Shown one piece after another: positions 35,763 to 47,024 of a stretch of 56,623 nt of DNA. The position numbers and the translations under genes were made by a program. Positions within the stretch are counted from its first letter, which is position 1. Every line of letters begins with the position of its first letter. The stretch spans positions 1-56,623 of the forward strand of contig NZ_PDWP01000026.1 in assembly GCF_010093235.1 (NCBI RefSeq), given 5' to 3'. Source of the stretch: Pseudoxanthomonas suwonensis (GTDB taxonomy: Bacteria; Pseudomonadota; Gammaproteobacteria; Xanthomonadales; Xanthomonadaceae). The notes beneath the pieces were generated by a model, which saw nothing but the letters and a program-made list of their open reading frames with translations, had not been told where the DNA came from and did not search any database.

Positions 35763-37363
35763 CGCGCCAGCGCCTGCAGCGTGGCCAGCACGTCGGCCTC
35801 CGCGGCGGGCTTGTCGTGGCGCCAGCGCAGGATGCGCGGGAAGCGTACGGCAATGCCGGACTTGTGCCTGCTGCTGCGGTTCACCGCCTCGAAGCCCAGC
35901 TCGAACACGTGTACCGCTTCCACCGAGCGTACGGGGCCGAAGCGTTCCAGCGTATGCGCGCGGATCCAGCGGTCGAGCTTCAGGATCTCCTTGTCGTCCA
36001 GGCCCGAGTACGCCTTGGCCACCGGCACCAGCGCACCCTCGTGCCACAGGCCGAAGGTGTAGTCGGTGAACAGGGTGCTGCGGCGGCCGTGGCCGGCCTG
36101 GGCGTAGATCAGCACCGCATCGATGGCCAGCGGGTCGATCTTCCACTTCCACCAGTCGCCCCGCCGGCGTCCGGACTGGTATACCGCGTCGGCGCGCTTG
36201 AGCATCAGGCCTTCGACGCCGCGCTCGCGCGACTGCCCGCGCAGGTCGGCCGCGTGCTCCCAGCTCGTGGGCAGCACCTGCGGCGACAGCGTGATGCGCG
36301 GGTCGCCCAGCGTTGCCAGCACCCGTTCCAGCAGAACACGGCGCTCTCGCTGCGGCATCTGGCGCAGGTCGCGGCCGTCCAGTTCCAGCAGGTCGTAGGC
36401 GACCACGCGCACGGGCGTATCGGCCAGCGTCTTCGGGCCCGGCTTGCGCCGCTGGATGCGGGTCTGCAGCGCAGTGAACGGCAGTGGCGCGGCCTCGCCC
36501 CCGCGCCAGGCCAGCAGTTCGCCGTCGATTACCGTGCCTTCCGGTAGCGCGGTGGCGGCCTGTTCGATCTCCGGGAAGCGGCCATCCAGCCGCTCCTCGC
36601 CGCGCGACCACAGCGCCACTTCACCATCGCGACGCAGCAGCTGCACGCGGATGCCGTCCCACTTCCATTCCAGCAGCCAGTCCGTCACTGGGCCCAGGCT
36701 TGCCGGTTCGACCTCAAGCGGCGAGGCGAGGAAGAACGGGTACGGCTGCTGGCGGTCGCCGGGGCGTTCCTCCGGATCGAGCAGGTGCGCCATCCAGCCG
36801 GCATCCGGCGTCCACGTGCCGAGCATGCGCTGGGCGATGCGGGCGATGTCCACGCCGGACAGTTCCGCAAGCGCCTGCTGCACCAGCCGCTGCGACACGC
36901 CCACGCGCAGCGAGCCGGTCAGCAGCTTGTTGAACGCCAGGCGTTCGTCGAAGCACAGGCTGCGCCAGGCACCGGTGATCGCGGCGCGGCGTACTTCCGG
37001 CGCGGCATTGGCCAGCGGCAGCAGGCGCTGCTCGATCCACCCGGCCAGCGGCACGTCCTCGCCGGGACCATCGGGATCGTCCAGCAGCAGGGTCACGGTC
37101 TCGGCCAGGTCGCCCACCTGCGAGTAGCTGTCGTCGACCAGCCAGTCGGGCAGGCCGGAGACCTCGCCGACCCAGGCGCGCAGCTCGCCACTGGCGGCGA
37201 TCTTGCGTCCGGCGCCGGAAATCTTGCCGCCGGACAGCAGGTGCAGGGCCCAGGCCGCGTCCGCCGGCGGCGCATCGCGGAAGTACGCGACCAGGGCCGC
37301 GCGCTTGTCGCCGGTGGCGGTGCTGCGATCCAGCTCGCGGTACAGGGCGGCGAAGCGCTTCAT
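35759..37363 (-). CDS. ATP-dependent DNA ligase of the repair cluster
   Basis: A 534-aa ATP-dependent DNA ligase, distinct from the NAD-dependent replicative LigA. An N-terminal DNA-binding domain (to about residue 200) precedes the adenylation domain with nucleophile Lys234 in EWKWDGIRVQ, then VIDGELLAW, ERGVEGLMLKRADAVYQ, and the OB domain with WWKWKIDPLAIDAVL. It seals nicks after processing by its operon partners. Both ends overlap neighbours by 4 bp (ATGA), a sign of strict co-translation. Confidence 0.93.
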   Translation of the reverse strand: MKRFAALYRELDRSTATGDKRAALVAYFRDAPPADAAWALHLLSGGKISGAGRKIAASGELRAWVGEVSGLPDWLVDDSYSQVGDLAETVTLLLDDPDGPGEDVPLAGWIEQRLLPLANAAPEVRRAAITGAWRSLCFDERLAFNKLLTGSLRVGVSQRLVQQALAELSGVDIARIAQRMLGTWTPDAGWMAHLLDPEERPGDRQQPYPFFLASPLEVEPASLGPVTDWLLEWKWDGIRVQLLRRDGEVALWSRGEERLDGRFPEIEQAATALPEGTVIDGELLAWRGGEAAPLPFTALQTRIQRRKPGPKTLADTPVRVVAYDLLELDGRDLRQMPQRERRVLLERVLATLGDPRITLSPQVLPTSWEHAADLRGQSRERGVEGLMLKRADAVYQSGRRRGDWWKWKIDPLAIDAVLIYAQAGHGRRSTLFTDYTFGLWHEGALVPVAKAYSGLDDKEILKLDRWIRAHTLERFGPVRSVEAVHVFELGFEAVNRSSRHKSGIAVRFPRILRWRHDKPAAEADVLATLQALAR

Positions 37364-38406
37364 GCGCCCGGCTCCTGTGCCTCGCCGGCCGGTGCGGCGT
37401 CCTGCAGCGATTCGTCGCCATAGCCGGTGTGGAAGGACTCGGCGGCCACGCCCTGTTCGCACAGGTGGCGGACCAGGGCGTCGGTATTGCCATGGGTGGC
37501 GATGATCCGGCGCGCGCCGGTGTCGGCGATGGTCCGCAGCAGGTCCGGCCAGTCGGCGTGGTCGGAGATGACGAAGCCACGGTCCACGTTGCGCCGGCGA
37601 CGGTTGCCGCGGATCCGCATCCATCCGGAGGCGAAGCCATGCTGGGCGCGACGGAAGCGGCGCAGCCAGGCGCTGCCCGCCGCCGAGGGCGGTGCGATCA
37701 CCAGGCGCCCGGCGCAATCCTCGTTGCGTGGCAGGTCGGAGACGCGTTCGGTGTCCAGCATGGCGATGCCGGCCTGGCGGTAGACCTGCACGCCGGCGTC
37801 GATCGCGCCGTGCAGCAGCGCCGGCATGTCGTCGAGCCCACGCAGCTCGGCCAGCACCCGCTGCGCCTTGCCCAGGGCGTAGCAGTACAGGATCGCGACC
37901 TCGCCGCGTTCGGCGCACTGCCGGCGCCATTGCACGATGTCGGCGGCGACCTGGCGCGTATCCGGCCAGCGGTACACCGGCAGGCCGAAGGTCGCCTCGG
38001 TGATGAAGGTGTCGCAGGCCACCGGTTCGAACGGCGCGCAGGTGGGGTCGGGCTGGCGCTTGTAGTCGCCGGAGGCGACCCAGACCCGGCCATCGGCCTC
38101 GATCCGTACCTGGGCCGAGCCCAGCACATGCCCGGCCGGATGCAGCGACACCCGCGCGCGGCCCAGGGTGAATGCCTCGCCGTAATCGTGCGCATGCACC
38201 ACCTGCTCGCCCAGGCGCCAGCGCAGGATCGGAATGCTGTCGCGGCTGCAGTGGTACCCGCCCATGCCGCCACGGGCGTGGTCGCCATGGCCGTGGGTGA
38301 TGACCGCGCGCGGCACCGGCCGCCACGGATCGATATGGAAATCGCCGGGCGGGCAGTAAAGCCCTTCCGGGCGCAGGACGACCAGGTCGTCGGGGGACTC
38401 GGGCAT
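37360..38406 (-). CDS. Ligase-associated metallo-beta-lactamase-fold exonuclease
   Basis: A 348-aa metallo-beta-lactamase/beta-CASP-fold enzyme. The metal motif is THGHGDHARGG; further motifs are HPAGHVLGSAQVRI, ASGDYKRQPDPTC and FVISDHADW. Cluster homologues are annotated as ligase-associated DNA-damage-response exonucleases. It is the first gene of the operon and overlaps the ligase start by 4 bp. About 90 bp separates it from the deaminase gene upstream on the same strand, including an octamer tandem repeat. Confidence 0.9.
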   Translation of the reverse strand: MPESPDDLVVLRPEGLYCPPGDFHIDPWRPVPRAVITHGHGDHARGGMGGYHCSRDSIPILRWRLGEQVVHAHDYGEAFTLGRARVSLHPAGHVLGSAQVRIEADGRVWVASGDYKRQPDPTCAPFEPVACDTFITEATFGLPVYRWPDTRQVAADIVQWRRQCAERGEVAILYCYALGKAQRVLAELRGLDDMPALLHGAIDAGVQVYRQAGIAMLDTERVSDLPRNEDCAGRLVIAPPSAAGSAWLRRFRRAQHGFASGWMRIRGNRRRRNVDRGFVISDHADWPDLLRTIADTGARRIIATHGNTDALVRHLCEQGVAAESFHTGYGDESLQDAAPAGEAQEPGA

Positions 38407-38461
38407 GCCCCGAGTCTGTGGCGGCAGGCGTGCAGGCGGCGAGAACCGCCCGCGCGCCGGC

Positions 38462-38501
38462 GCCGGTTAGCCGGTCAGCCGGTCAGCCGGTCAGCCGGTC
38501 A
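38462..38501. repeat. Tandem octamer repeat, five units
   Basis: The unit GCCGGTCA is repeated five times (first copy GCCGGTTA). The last unit contains the stop codon of the deaminase gene read on the minus strand, so copy-number slippage would change only its 3' untranslated region and the spacer to the repair cluster. Confidence 0.95.
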
Positions 38502-38975
38502 GTGCGCGTGGTCGCACTCGCCGTCCTCGCCGATGTCCTCGTTCCAGACATGCGGGTTGGCGGCGATCCAGTCGCCGAGCATGCGGATGCATTCGTCGTC
38601 GTTGAGGTCGACGACCTTCACGCCCTGCTCGCGCAGCCAGTCGTGGCCGCCCTGGAAGTTGACCGCCTCGCCCATCACCACCGTGCCGATGCCGAACTGC
38701 CTGACCAGGCCGCTGCAGTACCAGCACGGGGACAGGGTGGTGACCATGATGGTGTCGCGGTAGGAGCGCTGGCGGCCGGCCTTGCGGAAGGCGTCGGTCT
38801 CGCCGTGCACGGAAGGATCGTTTTCCTGCACCCGGCGGTTGTGGCCGCGGCCGAGCAGGGTGCCGTCGGCGGCGAACAGGGCCGCGCCGATCGGGATGCC
38901 GCCCTCGGCCAGGCCCTGGCGGGCCTCCTCGACGGCGATGGCGAGCAGGGCGCGGTAGTCGGGGATCTGGCTCAT
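38499..38975 (-). CDS. Nucleoside/cytosine deaminase family protein
   Basis: A 158-aa zinc-dependent deaminase of the CDA superfamily. Zinc ligands and the catalytic glutamate are His57-x-Glu59 (VHGETDAF) and Cys84/Cys87 (SPCWYC). The sequence resembles the yeast-type cytosine deaminase group ([16 protein letters not shown]), so cytosine or a related base/nucleoside is the likely substrate. The C-terminus is Asp/Glu/His-rich (EDGECDHAH). The stop codon falls inside the octamer tandem repeat. It may share a transcript with the repair cluster. Confidence 0.85.
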   Translation of the reverse strand: MSQIPDYRALLAIAVEEARQGLAEGGIPIGAALFAADGTLLGRGHNRRVQENDPSVHGETDAFRKAGRQRSYRDTIMVTTLSPCWYCSGLVRQFGIGTVVMGEAVNFQGGHDWLREQGVKVVDLNDDECIRMLGDWIAANPHVWNEDIGEDGECDHAH

Positions 38976-39093
38976 GGGCGGTTCCTTCTGTGCGGCCGGG
39001 CGTGGGGCGTGGAAGCGTACGCCGCCAGCGTCGCGATGGGCAGCCCGCGCCCGGCCCCGACGCCTCCGTGACCCCGGCGGGGGCGGCCGGTGC

Positions 39094-39099
39094 CATAAT
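39094..39099 (+). promoter_or_regulatory. Candidate -10 box of ubiE, leaderless arrangement
   Basis: CATAAT lies 7 nt before ATG 39107, with no Shine-Dalgarno. It is in the divergent gap to the deaminase gene. Confidence 0.45.
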
Positions 39100-39106
39100 T
39101 CCCGAC

Positions 39107-39868
39107 ATGAGCGAATCCCCCTACGAACGCGGCACCACCCATTTCGGCTTCCGTGATGTCCCGGCGACGGAGAAGCAGAAGCTGGTGGGCCAGGTCTTCA
39201 CCTCGGTCGCGCGCAAGTACGACCTGATGAACGACCTGATGAGCCTGGGCATCCACCGGGCCTGGAAGCGCTACTTCACCGCCACCTGCCAGGTGAAGCC
39301 GGGCGACCGGGTGCTGGACCTGGCCGGCGGCACAGGCGACATCGCCGCGCTGCTCAAGCCGCGCGTGGGCGCCGCCGGGCAGATCGTGCTGGGCGACATC
39401 AACGCCGGCATGCTCTCGGTCGGCCGCGACCGCCTGACCGACCGCGGCCTGGTCTCGGGCCTGGAGTACGTGCAGTGCAACGCCGAGAAGCTGCCGTTCC
39501 CGGATGGCAGCTTCGACCTGGTGACCATGGCCTTCGGCCTGCGCAACGTCACCGACAAGGACGCGGCCCTGCGCGAGATCGCGCGCGTGCTGCGGGTCGG
39601 CGGGCAGGCGCGGGTGCTGGAGTTCTCGGAGGTGCGCGCGGAGTGGTTCCGCCCGATCTACGACTTCCACTCCTTCAGGATCCTGCCGAAGCTGGGCCAG
39701 CTTTTCGCCGGCGACGCCGACAGCTACCAGTACCTGGCCGAGAGCATCCGCAAGCATCCGCCGCAGGAACAGCTGAAGGCGATGATGGAAGAGGCCGGGC
39801 TGGCCCGCTGCAGCTACGTGAACCTCAGCGGCGGCATCGTCGCCGTGCATACCGGCTACAGGATCTGA
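39107..39868 (+). CDS. ubiE: Ubiquinone/menaquinone C-methyltransferase UbiE
   Basis: A 253-aa SAM methyltransferase that methylates the quinone ring in ubiquinone synthesis. It shows the UbiE signature [20 protein letters not shown], the SAM-binding motif [12 protein letters not shown], and [20 protein letters not shown] with VLEFSEV. The length and both UbiE-specific blocks are complete. The downstream 250 bp to the next gene hold a GC-rich hairpin near 39874-39894 without a T tract, and otherwise nothing recognised. Confidence 0.96.
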   Translation: MSESPYERGTTHFGFRDVPATEKQKLVGQVFTSVARKYDLMNDLMSLGIHRAWKRYFTATCQVKPGDRVLDLAGGTGDIAALLKPRVGAAGQIVLGDINAGMLSVGRDRLTDRGLVSGLEYVQCNAEKLPFPDGSFDLVTMAFGLRNVTDKDAALREIARVLRVGGQARVLEFSEVRAEWFRPIYDFHSFRILPKLGQLFAGDADSYQYLAESIRKHPPQEQLKAMMEEAGLARCSYVNLSGGIVAVHTGYRI

Positions 39869-40119
39869 GCCGGTGGGCCGCCGTGGCGGCCCCATGGCTT
39901 GCGGTTTCGGCGTGCAGGCCTTGGCGCAGGCCGTGGCGAAGCGCCCGTCGCCGGGGGACAGGCCCGGGGACGGCGTGCCTCTGCGGGCCTGACGCTTCCC
40001 GGCCGCGCCGGGGCGGAAGCGGGAGCGGGGCGGGAAGGCAGCGCGCGGCAGTGCCTTCTGGCAGGCCGGAGGATGCGGGACGCGGGTTACACTCGGCGTT
40101 TTCCGCCCGATCCTCCAAC

Positions 40120-42039
40120 ATGCGCTTTTCCGCACTGCTGCTTACCCTTGCCATGACCGCCGCCAGCGGCTGCTCCGGCGAACAGGCCGGCACGGCCGAT
40201 CCCTCCGCGAACGCCAAGGCCAGCCCGGCCTCCGCGCGCCGCCACGACGAGAACTCCTACTCCGAGCCGGAGAAGGTCCGCATCGCCGACCTGGCGCTGG
40301 ACCTGGCCCTGGACTTCGACGCGCGCCGCCTGTCCGGCACCGCCACCTACACCCTCGAGTGGACCGATCCCAAGGCCGCCCAGCTCGTGCTGGATACCCG
40401 CGACCTGGAGATCCGCAAGGTCGAGGGTGAGGCCGATGGTGCGTGGTCGGGGCTGAAGTACGCGCTGGCCGAGGCCGACCCGGTGTTCGGCAGCAAGCTG
40501 ACCATCGAGGCGCCGCAGCGCAACGCGAAGATCCGCGTCACCTACGCCACCTCGCCCCAGGCCTCGGGCCTGCAGTGGCTGGAGCCGTCGATGACCGAGG
40601 GCGGGCAGCTGCCCTTCATGTTCAGCCAGTCGCAGGCGATCCACGCCCGCAGCTGGGTGCCGCTGCAGGACACCCCCGGCGTGCGCTTCACCTACAGCGC
40701 CCACGTGACCTCGCGTCCGGACGTGATGGTGCTGATGAGCGCCGACAACGACCCGGCGGCGCCGCGCGATGGCGACTACAGCTTCCGGATGCCGCAGCCG
40801 ATCCCGTCCTACCTGCTGGCGATCGCCGCCGGCGACCTGGTGTTCAAGCCGATCTCCGCGCGCAGCGGCGTGTGGGCCGAGCCGACCATGGTCGACCGCG
40901 CCGTGGCCGAGTTCGAGGACACCGAGCAGATGATCGCCACCACCGAGAAGCTCTACGGGGCCTATCGCTGGGAGCGCTACGACATGCTGGTGCTGCCGCC
41001 GTCGTTCCCGTTCGGCGGCATGGAGAATCCGCGACTGAGCTTCATCACCCCGACCGTGATCGTCGGCGACAAGTCGCTGGTATCGCTGATCGCGCATGAG
41101 CTGGCGCACAGCTGGTCCGGCAACCTGGTGACCAATTCCAGCTGGAAGGACATCTGGCTCAACGAGGGCTTCACCACCTACGTCCAGGGCCGCATCGTCG
41201 AGGCGCTGTACGGCGAGGAGCTGGCGCAGATGGAGCGCCAGATCGACCAGGATGGCGTCAAGGCCGACATGGCGCGCATGGCCCCGCAGGACCAGCTGCT
41301 GGTGCTGCCGCCGCTGGCCGGCCGCGACCCGGACGAGGCGCTCAGCGAGGTGGCCTACACCAAGGGCGCCTGGTTCCTGCAGTTCCTCGAGCAGCGCGTG
41401 GGCCGGGCGAAGTTCGATCCGTTCCTGCGCGGCTGGTTCGACGACCACGCCTTCCAGAGCACCGACAGCGAGACCTTCGTCGCCTACCTGCGCAAGAACC
41501 TGCTGGAGGCCAACCCCGGCGCGGTGCGCGAGGAGGAACTCGACGCATGGCTGAACAAGCCGGGTATCCCGGCGTTCGCCCAGCCGGCGCAGTCGCGCAC
41601 CTTCTCCAGCGTGGACACCGCGCGCATCGCCTGGCGCGGCAGCAGCCAACTGCCCAATCCCCAGGTCACCTCGCAGTGGGGCACCCAGGCCTGGGTGCGC
41701 TTCCTGGAAGGCATGGGCGAAAAGCTCAAGCCCGAGCAGCTGGCGCAGCTGGACAAGGCCTACAAGTTCACCGGCACGCCCAACGGCGAGATCGCCATGC
41801 GCTGGTATCCGCTGGCCCTGCGCAGCGGCTACGTCGAGGCGCGCCCGGCGGCCGGCGAGTTCATCGAGCGGGTGGGCCGGCGCAAGCTGATCCTCCCGGT
41901 CTACGAGGAACTGGTGAAGACGCCCGACGGCCTGGCCTTCGCCCGCGAGGTGTTCGAGCGTGCCCGCCCGGGCTACCACCCGATCACCACCGCCTCGGTC
42001 GAGGCGATCCTGGCCCGCGCCGAGGGCGCGACGCAGTAA
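40120..42039 (+). CDS. M1-family zinc aminopeptidase lipoprotein
   Basis: A 639-aa M1 metallopeptidase related to leukotriene A4 hydrolase. A signal peptide with lipobox ASGC (Cys18) predicts a lipid-anchored periplasmic or outer-membrane protein. The exopeptidase motif GGMENP and the zinc motif HELAHSWSGN (His326, Glu327, His330) with NEGFTTYVQG supply all catalytic elements. The C-terminal helical domain is present. It should trim N-terminal residues from imported peptides, in line with the secreted S9 peptidases in this window. Confidence 0.9.
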   Translation: MRFSALLLTLAMTAASGCSGEQAGTADPSANAKASPASARRHDENSYSEPEKVRIADLALDLALDFDARRLSGTATYTLEWTDPKAAQLVLDTRDLEIRKVEGEADGAWSGLKYALAEADPVFGSKLTIEAPQRNAKIRVTYATSPQASGLQWLEPSMTEGGQLPFMFSQSQAIHARSWVPLQDTPGVRFTYSAHVTSRPDVMVLMSADNDPAAPRDGDYSFRMPQPIPSYLLAIAAGDLVFKPISARSGVWAEPTMVDRAVAEFEDTEQMIATTEKLYGAYRWERYDMLVLPPSFPFGGMENPRLSFITPTVIVGDKSLVSLIAHELAHSWSGNLVTNSSWKDIWLNEGFTTYVQGRIVEALYGEELAQMERQIDQDGVKADMARMAPQDQLLVLPPLAGRDPDEALSEVAYTKGAWFLQFLEQRVGRAKFDPFLRGWFDDHAFQSTDSETFVAYLRKNLLEANPGAVREEELDAWLNKPGIPAFAQPAQSRTFSSVDTARIAWRGSSQLPNPQVTSQWGTQAWVRFLEGMGEKLKPEQLAQLDKAYKFTGTPNGEIAMRWYPLALRSGYVEARPAAGEFIERVGRRKLILPVYEELVKTPDGLAFAREVFERARPGYHPITTASVEAILARAEGATQ

Positions 42040-42088
42040 ACCCCGCGCGCCGGCCCGTCCGGCGCGCACCGTTCCACGAGGCGCAGCG

Positions 42089-42829
42089 ATGAAGCCGATC
42101 CGTCCGCGACTGTCCCTGTCCCTGCTGCTGGTGGCCGCCCTGGCGGGTGCCGCCGCCTGCACCGACCGCGAGGCCCAGCGCCAGGCGCAGCTGGCTGCCG
42201 AGGCCGAGGCCCGCGCCCGCGCCGCGACGGAGCTGCAACGCCAGTACGAGTCGGCGGTGGCCGACCGCAACTGGGAGCTGGCGCGGGTGCATGGCGTGGC
42301 CCTGCTGGACCAGTATCCGGACAGCGAGGCGGCCGCGGCCATCGGCCCGGGACTGGAAGAGGTCAGGGCCCGCGCCGAGGAGGCGCGCGAGCAGCGTCGG
42401 CTGGCCGCGCTGTGGAACTACGCGCGGGTGCCGGCCGGGCAGGGTGAACAGCGCACCGCCGCCATCTTCAGCAAGGAAGCGGTGGATACCGGCGGCAGCG
42501 GCCCGGCCACGGTGCAGCTGGTGATCCGCGACCACCCGGAGTGGAAGCGCAGCGCCTACCTGGTGCTGGAGGGCGGCGACTTCGACTGCTACGGCGGCTG
42601 CAAGGTGCAAGTGAAGTTCGACGATGCCGCGGCGCGGCCGATGTCGGCCTGGCGCCCGAAGACCGACGAGGCCATCGCCATGTTCATCGAGGACTACCGT
42701 GGCCTGTGGAAGCGCATGCGCCAGGCGCGGCGGATGGAGGTCAGCTTCCCGGTGAAGGCCGGCGGCAGTCGCACCGCGGTGTTCGAGACCGGGGGCCTGG
42801 ATGGCGCCCGGATGCCAGGCTGGGACTGA
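42089..42829 (+). CDS. Predicted lipoprotein of unknown function
   Basis: A 246-aa protein with a lipoprotein signal peptide (lipobox AAAC, Cys24). Residues about 25-60 are Ala/Glu/Arg-rich and helical (AEAEARARAATELQRQYESA), followed by a TPR-like stretch and a C-terminal beta-rich domain (YLVLEGGDFDCYGGCKVQVK) with a Cys pair at GDFDCYGGC. No named family was recognised. It follows the M1 peptidase by about 50 bp and precedes a small membrane protein by 11 bp, probably in one operon. Confidence 0.7.
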   Translation: MKPIRPRLSLSLLLVAALAGAAACTDREAQRQAQLAAEAEARARAATELQRQYESAVADRNWELARVHGVALLDQYPDSEAAAAIGPGLEEVRARAEEAREQRRLAALWNYARVPAGQGEQRTAAIFSKEAVDTGGSGPATVQLVIRDHPEWKRSAYLVLEGGDFDCYGGCKVQVKFDDAAARPMSAWRPKTDEAIAMFIEDYRGLWKRMRQARRMEVSFPVKAGGSRTAVFETGGLDGARMPGWD

Positions 42830-42840
42830 GCCTGGCGGCG

Positions 42841-43095
42841 ATGCCGAACCTGGATTACCTGATCGTGGGGGTGGTCAGTGCGCTGGCCATCGCCCTGCAC
42901 GTGGGCCTGTTCCTGCTGTTCCGGCGCTGGATGGACCGCGACCTGGCCCTGTCCCTGGCGGGCGACGACCCGGTGCGGCGGCAGTGGATGCTGGAACAGC
43001 TTGCCCGGGCGCGCCGCGAGGGCGTACGCCGGCGCGACCTGCAGGCCTGGCTGGAACAGGTCGCGGCGCAGGGCCCGGAAGCCGGGGCCGGCTGA
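42841..43095 (+). CDS. Small single-pass membrane protein
   Basis: An 84-aa protein. Residues about 5-28 make one TM helix (YLIVGVVSALAIALHVGLFL). The rest is a charged cytoplasmic helix (MLEQLARARREGVRRRDLQA). No family was recognised. It lies 11 bp after the unknown lipoprotein gene and is convergent with the PfkB kinase. Confidence 0.6.
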   Translation: MPNLDYLIVGVVSALAIALHVGLFLLFRRWMDRDLALSLAGDDPVRRQWMLEQLARARREGVRRRDLQAWLEQVAAQGPEAGAG

Positions 43096-43154
43096 GGAGG
43101 GTCCGGGGGGCGGCGGATGCCGTGGCGGCAACCCGTGGCCGCCGCGCGCCAGGA

Positions 43155-45469
<2,315 letters not shown>

Positions 45470-45581
45470 CCTGCAGCATCGCGCGCGCCCTGCCGGCGCG
45501 CCCCGGGCGCGGCGTTCGCCAGCGGCGGATGCCGACGCCATACTTCCACCTCCGCCGCGCTGCCCCGACTGATCACCGTCC

Positions 45582-46532
45582 GTGTCGTCCTACGCCGGTT
45601 CTTCCCAAGCTGCGCGCCCCGGTGAATCCGGTCCCCTGCGGCTGCTGGCCTACCTCGCCCTGGCCGTGGCGCTGCTGGTCCTGGACCACCGTGGCGGCTG
45701 GCTGACGTGGGTCCGCGGCCAGGCCACCGTGCTGGTGCAGCCGCTGCGCAGCCTCGCCGGCCTGCCGGGCATGCTGCGCGGGGCGCTGAGCGACGGCCTG
45801 GCCTCGCATGCCAGCCTGGTGGAGGAGAACCGCCGCCTGCGCAACGAACTGCTGGTGGCCAACGCGCGCCTGACCCGGCTGCGCAACGCCGCGGTCGACA
45901 ACGCCCAGCTGCGCGAGCTGCTGGGCGTGGCCGAGCGCCGTGGCCTGGACGTGCAGCTGGTGCCCATCCTGGACATCGACCTGGAGCCTTCGCGCCAGCG
46001 CCTGGTGCTGCGCGCCGGCGCCGTCCAGGGCGTGCAGCGCGGCCAGGCGGTGATCGACGCCGGCGGCCTGCTCGGCCAGGTGATCGAGACCACGCCCACC
46101 CAGTCCACCGTGCTGTTGCTGACCGATCCGGACCACGCGGTGCCGGTGATGGTCGCGCGCAACGGCGTGCGCCTGATCGTCTACGGCCGCGGCGACCGGC
46201 TCGAGCTGCGCGACATCCCGCTCAACCAGGACGTGCAGGTCGGCGACCAGCTGGTCACCTCGGGCCTGGGCGGACGCTTCCCGCCGGGCTTCCCGGTGGC
46301 GACCATCACCGCCCTGCACCCGGACGACAGCCAGGCCTTCCTGGTGGGCGAGCTGCAGCCCGCGGCCCAGCTGGACCGCGGCCGCGACGTCCTGCTGCTG
46401 CGCCCCGGCGCCGCCCCCGACCTCCCGCTCCCCCCCGTTCCCGGCGAACCCGAGGAGCCGGCCGCAACCGGCTCTTCCGAATCACCAATCCCGAATAACG
46501 AATCACAGCCTCCGCAGGAGGCGGCCCGATGA
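45582..46532 (+). CDS. mreC: Rod shape-determining protein MreC with repeat-derived C-terminus
   Basis: A 316-aa MreC starting at GTG 45582: one TM helix (residues about 20-40), a coiled coil (LVEENRRLRNELLVANARLT) and the paired beta domains (DIDLEPSRQRLVLRAGAVQG, GDQLVTSGLGGRFPPGFPVA). The C-terminal 30 residues are Pro/Ala/Glu-rich and end with ESPIPNNESQ, encoded by one arm of the dispersed palindromic repeat. The tail is not part of the MreC fold, so the insertion is probably tolerated. The stop overlaps the mreD start (ATGA). Confidence 0.92.
   Translation: MSSYAGSSQAARPGESGPLRLLAYLALAVALLVLDHRGGWLTWVRGQATVLVQPLRSLAGLPGMLRGALSDGLASHASLVEENRRLRNELLVANARLTRLRNAAVDNAQLRELLGVAERRGLDVQLVPILDIDLEPSRQRLVLRAGAVQGVQRGQAVIDAGGLLGQVIETTPTQSTVLLLTDPDHAVPVMVARNGVRLIVYGRGDRLELRDIPLNQDVQVGDQLVTSGLGGRFPPGFPVATITALHPDDSQAFLVGELQPAAQLDRGRDVLLLRPGAAPDLPLPPVPGEPEEPAATGSSESPIPNNESQPPQEAAR
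46478..46509. repeat. Single arm of the dispersed palindromic repeat inside the mreC 3' end
   Basis: CGAATCACCAATCCCGAATA followed by ACGAATCAC matches the right arms of the elements at 11167-11283 and 29804-29924. The opposite arm is not present. It lies just before the GGAGG that serves mreD. Confidence 0.8.
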
Positions 46533-47014
46533 GCGCCCGCACGCGCCTGGGCGGCTGGATCCTGCCGCTGAGCCTGCTGATGGCCCTGCTGCTGGGGCTG
46601 CTGCCGCTGCACGCACAGCTGCAGCCGCTGCGTCCCTACTGGCTGGCCCTGGTGCTGGCCTACTGGGTGATCGAGACGCCGTCGCGCGCCGGGCTGGGCC
46701 TGGCCTTCGCCTGCGGCCTGGTGGCCGACCTGGCCTACGGCAGCCTGCTCGGCGAGCAGGCGCTGCGGCTGGTGATCATGGCCTTCATCCTGCAGCGCTT
46801 CCGTGCCCGGCTGCGCTTCTTCCCGCTGTCGCAGCAGGCGCTGGCGATCGGCGCGCTGCTGGTCAACGACCGCATCGTCGATGCCGCGGTGAACCTGGCC
46901 CTGGGCCAGCCGCTGCTGCCGTGGGAATACTGGTGGGCGCCGCTGCTGGGCACCGCCCTGTGGCCGCCGCTGTTCCTGATGCTGGACGCCCTGCGCCTGG
47001 GCCGACGGGACTGA
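46529..47014 (+). CDS. mreD: Rod shape-determining protein MreD
   Basis: A 161-aa protein with five to six TM helices (for example ILPLSLLMALLLGLLPLHAQ, YWLALVLAYWVIETPSRAGL), matching MreD in size and hydropathy. It belongs to the elongasome with MreC, PBP2 and RodA. A GCAGGAGG site precedes the start, and the ATG overlaps the mreC stop by 4 bp. Recognition rests on the operon position plus the membrane profile and typical GLGLAFACGLVADLAYGSLL segment. Confidence 0.92.
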   Translation: MSARTRLGGWILPLSLLMALLLGLLPLHAQLQPLRPYWLALVLAYWVIETPSRAGLGLAFACGLVADLAYGSLLGEQALRLVIMAFILQRFRARLRFFPLSQQALAIGALLVNDRIVDAAVNLALGQPLLPWEYWWAPLLGTALWPPLFLMLDALRLGRRD

Positions 47015-47024
47015 GGTCCGCAGC

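Noticed and set aside
38462-38501. CRISPR-like array
   Set aside because: The units are contiguous 8-mers without spacers; no cas genes are present.
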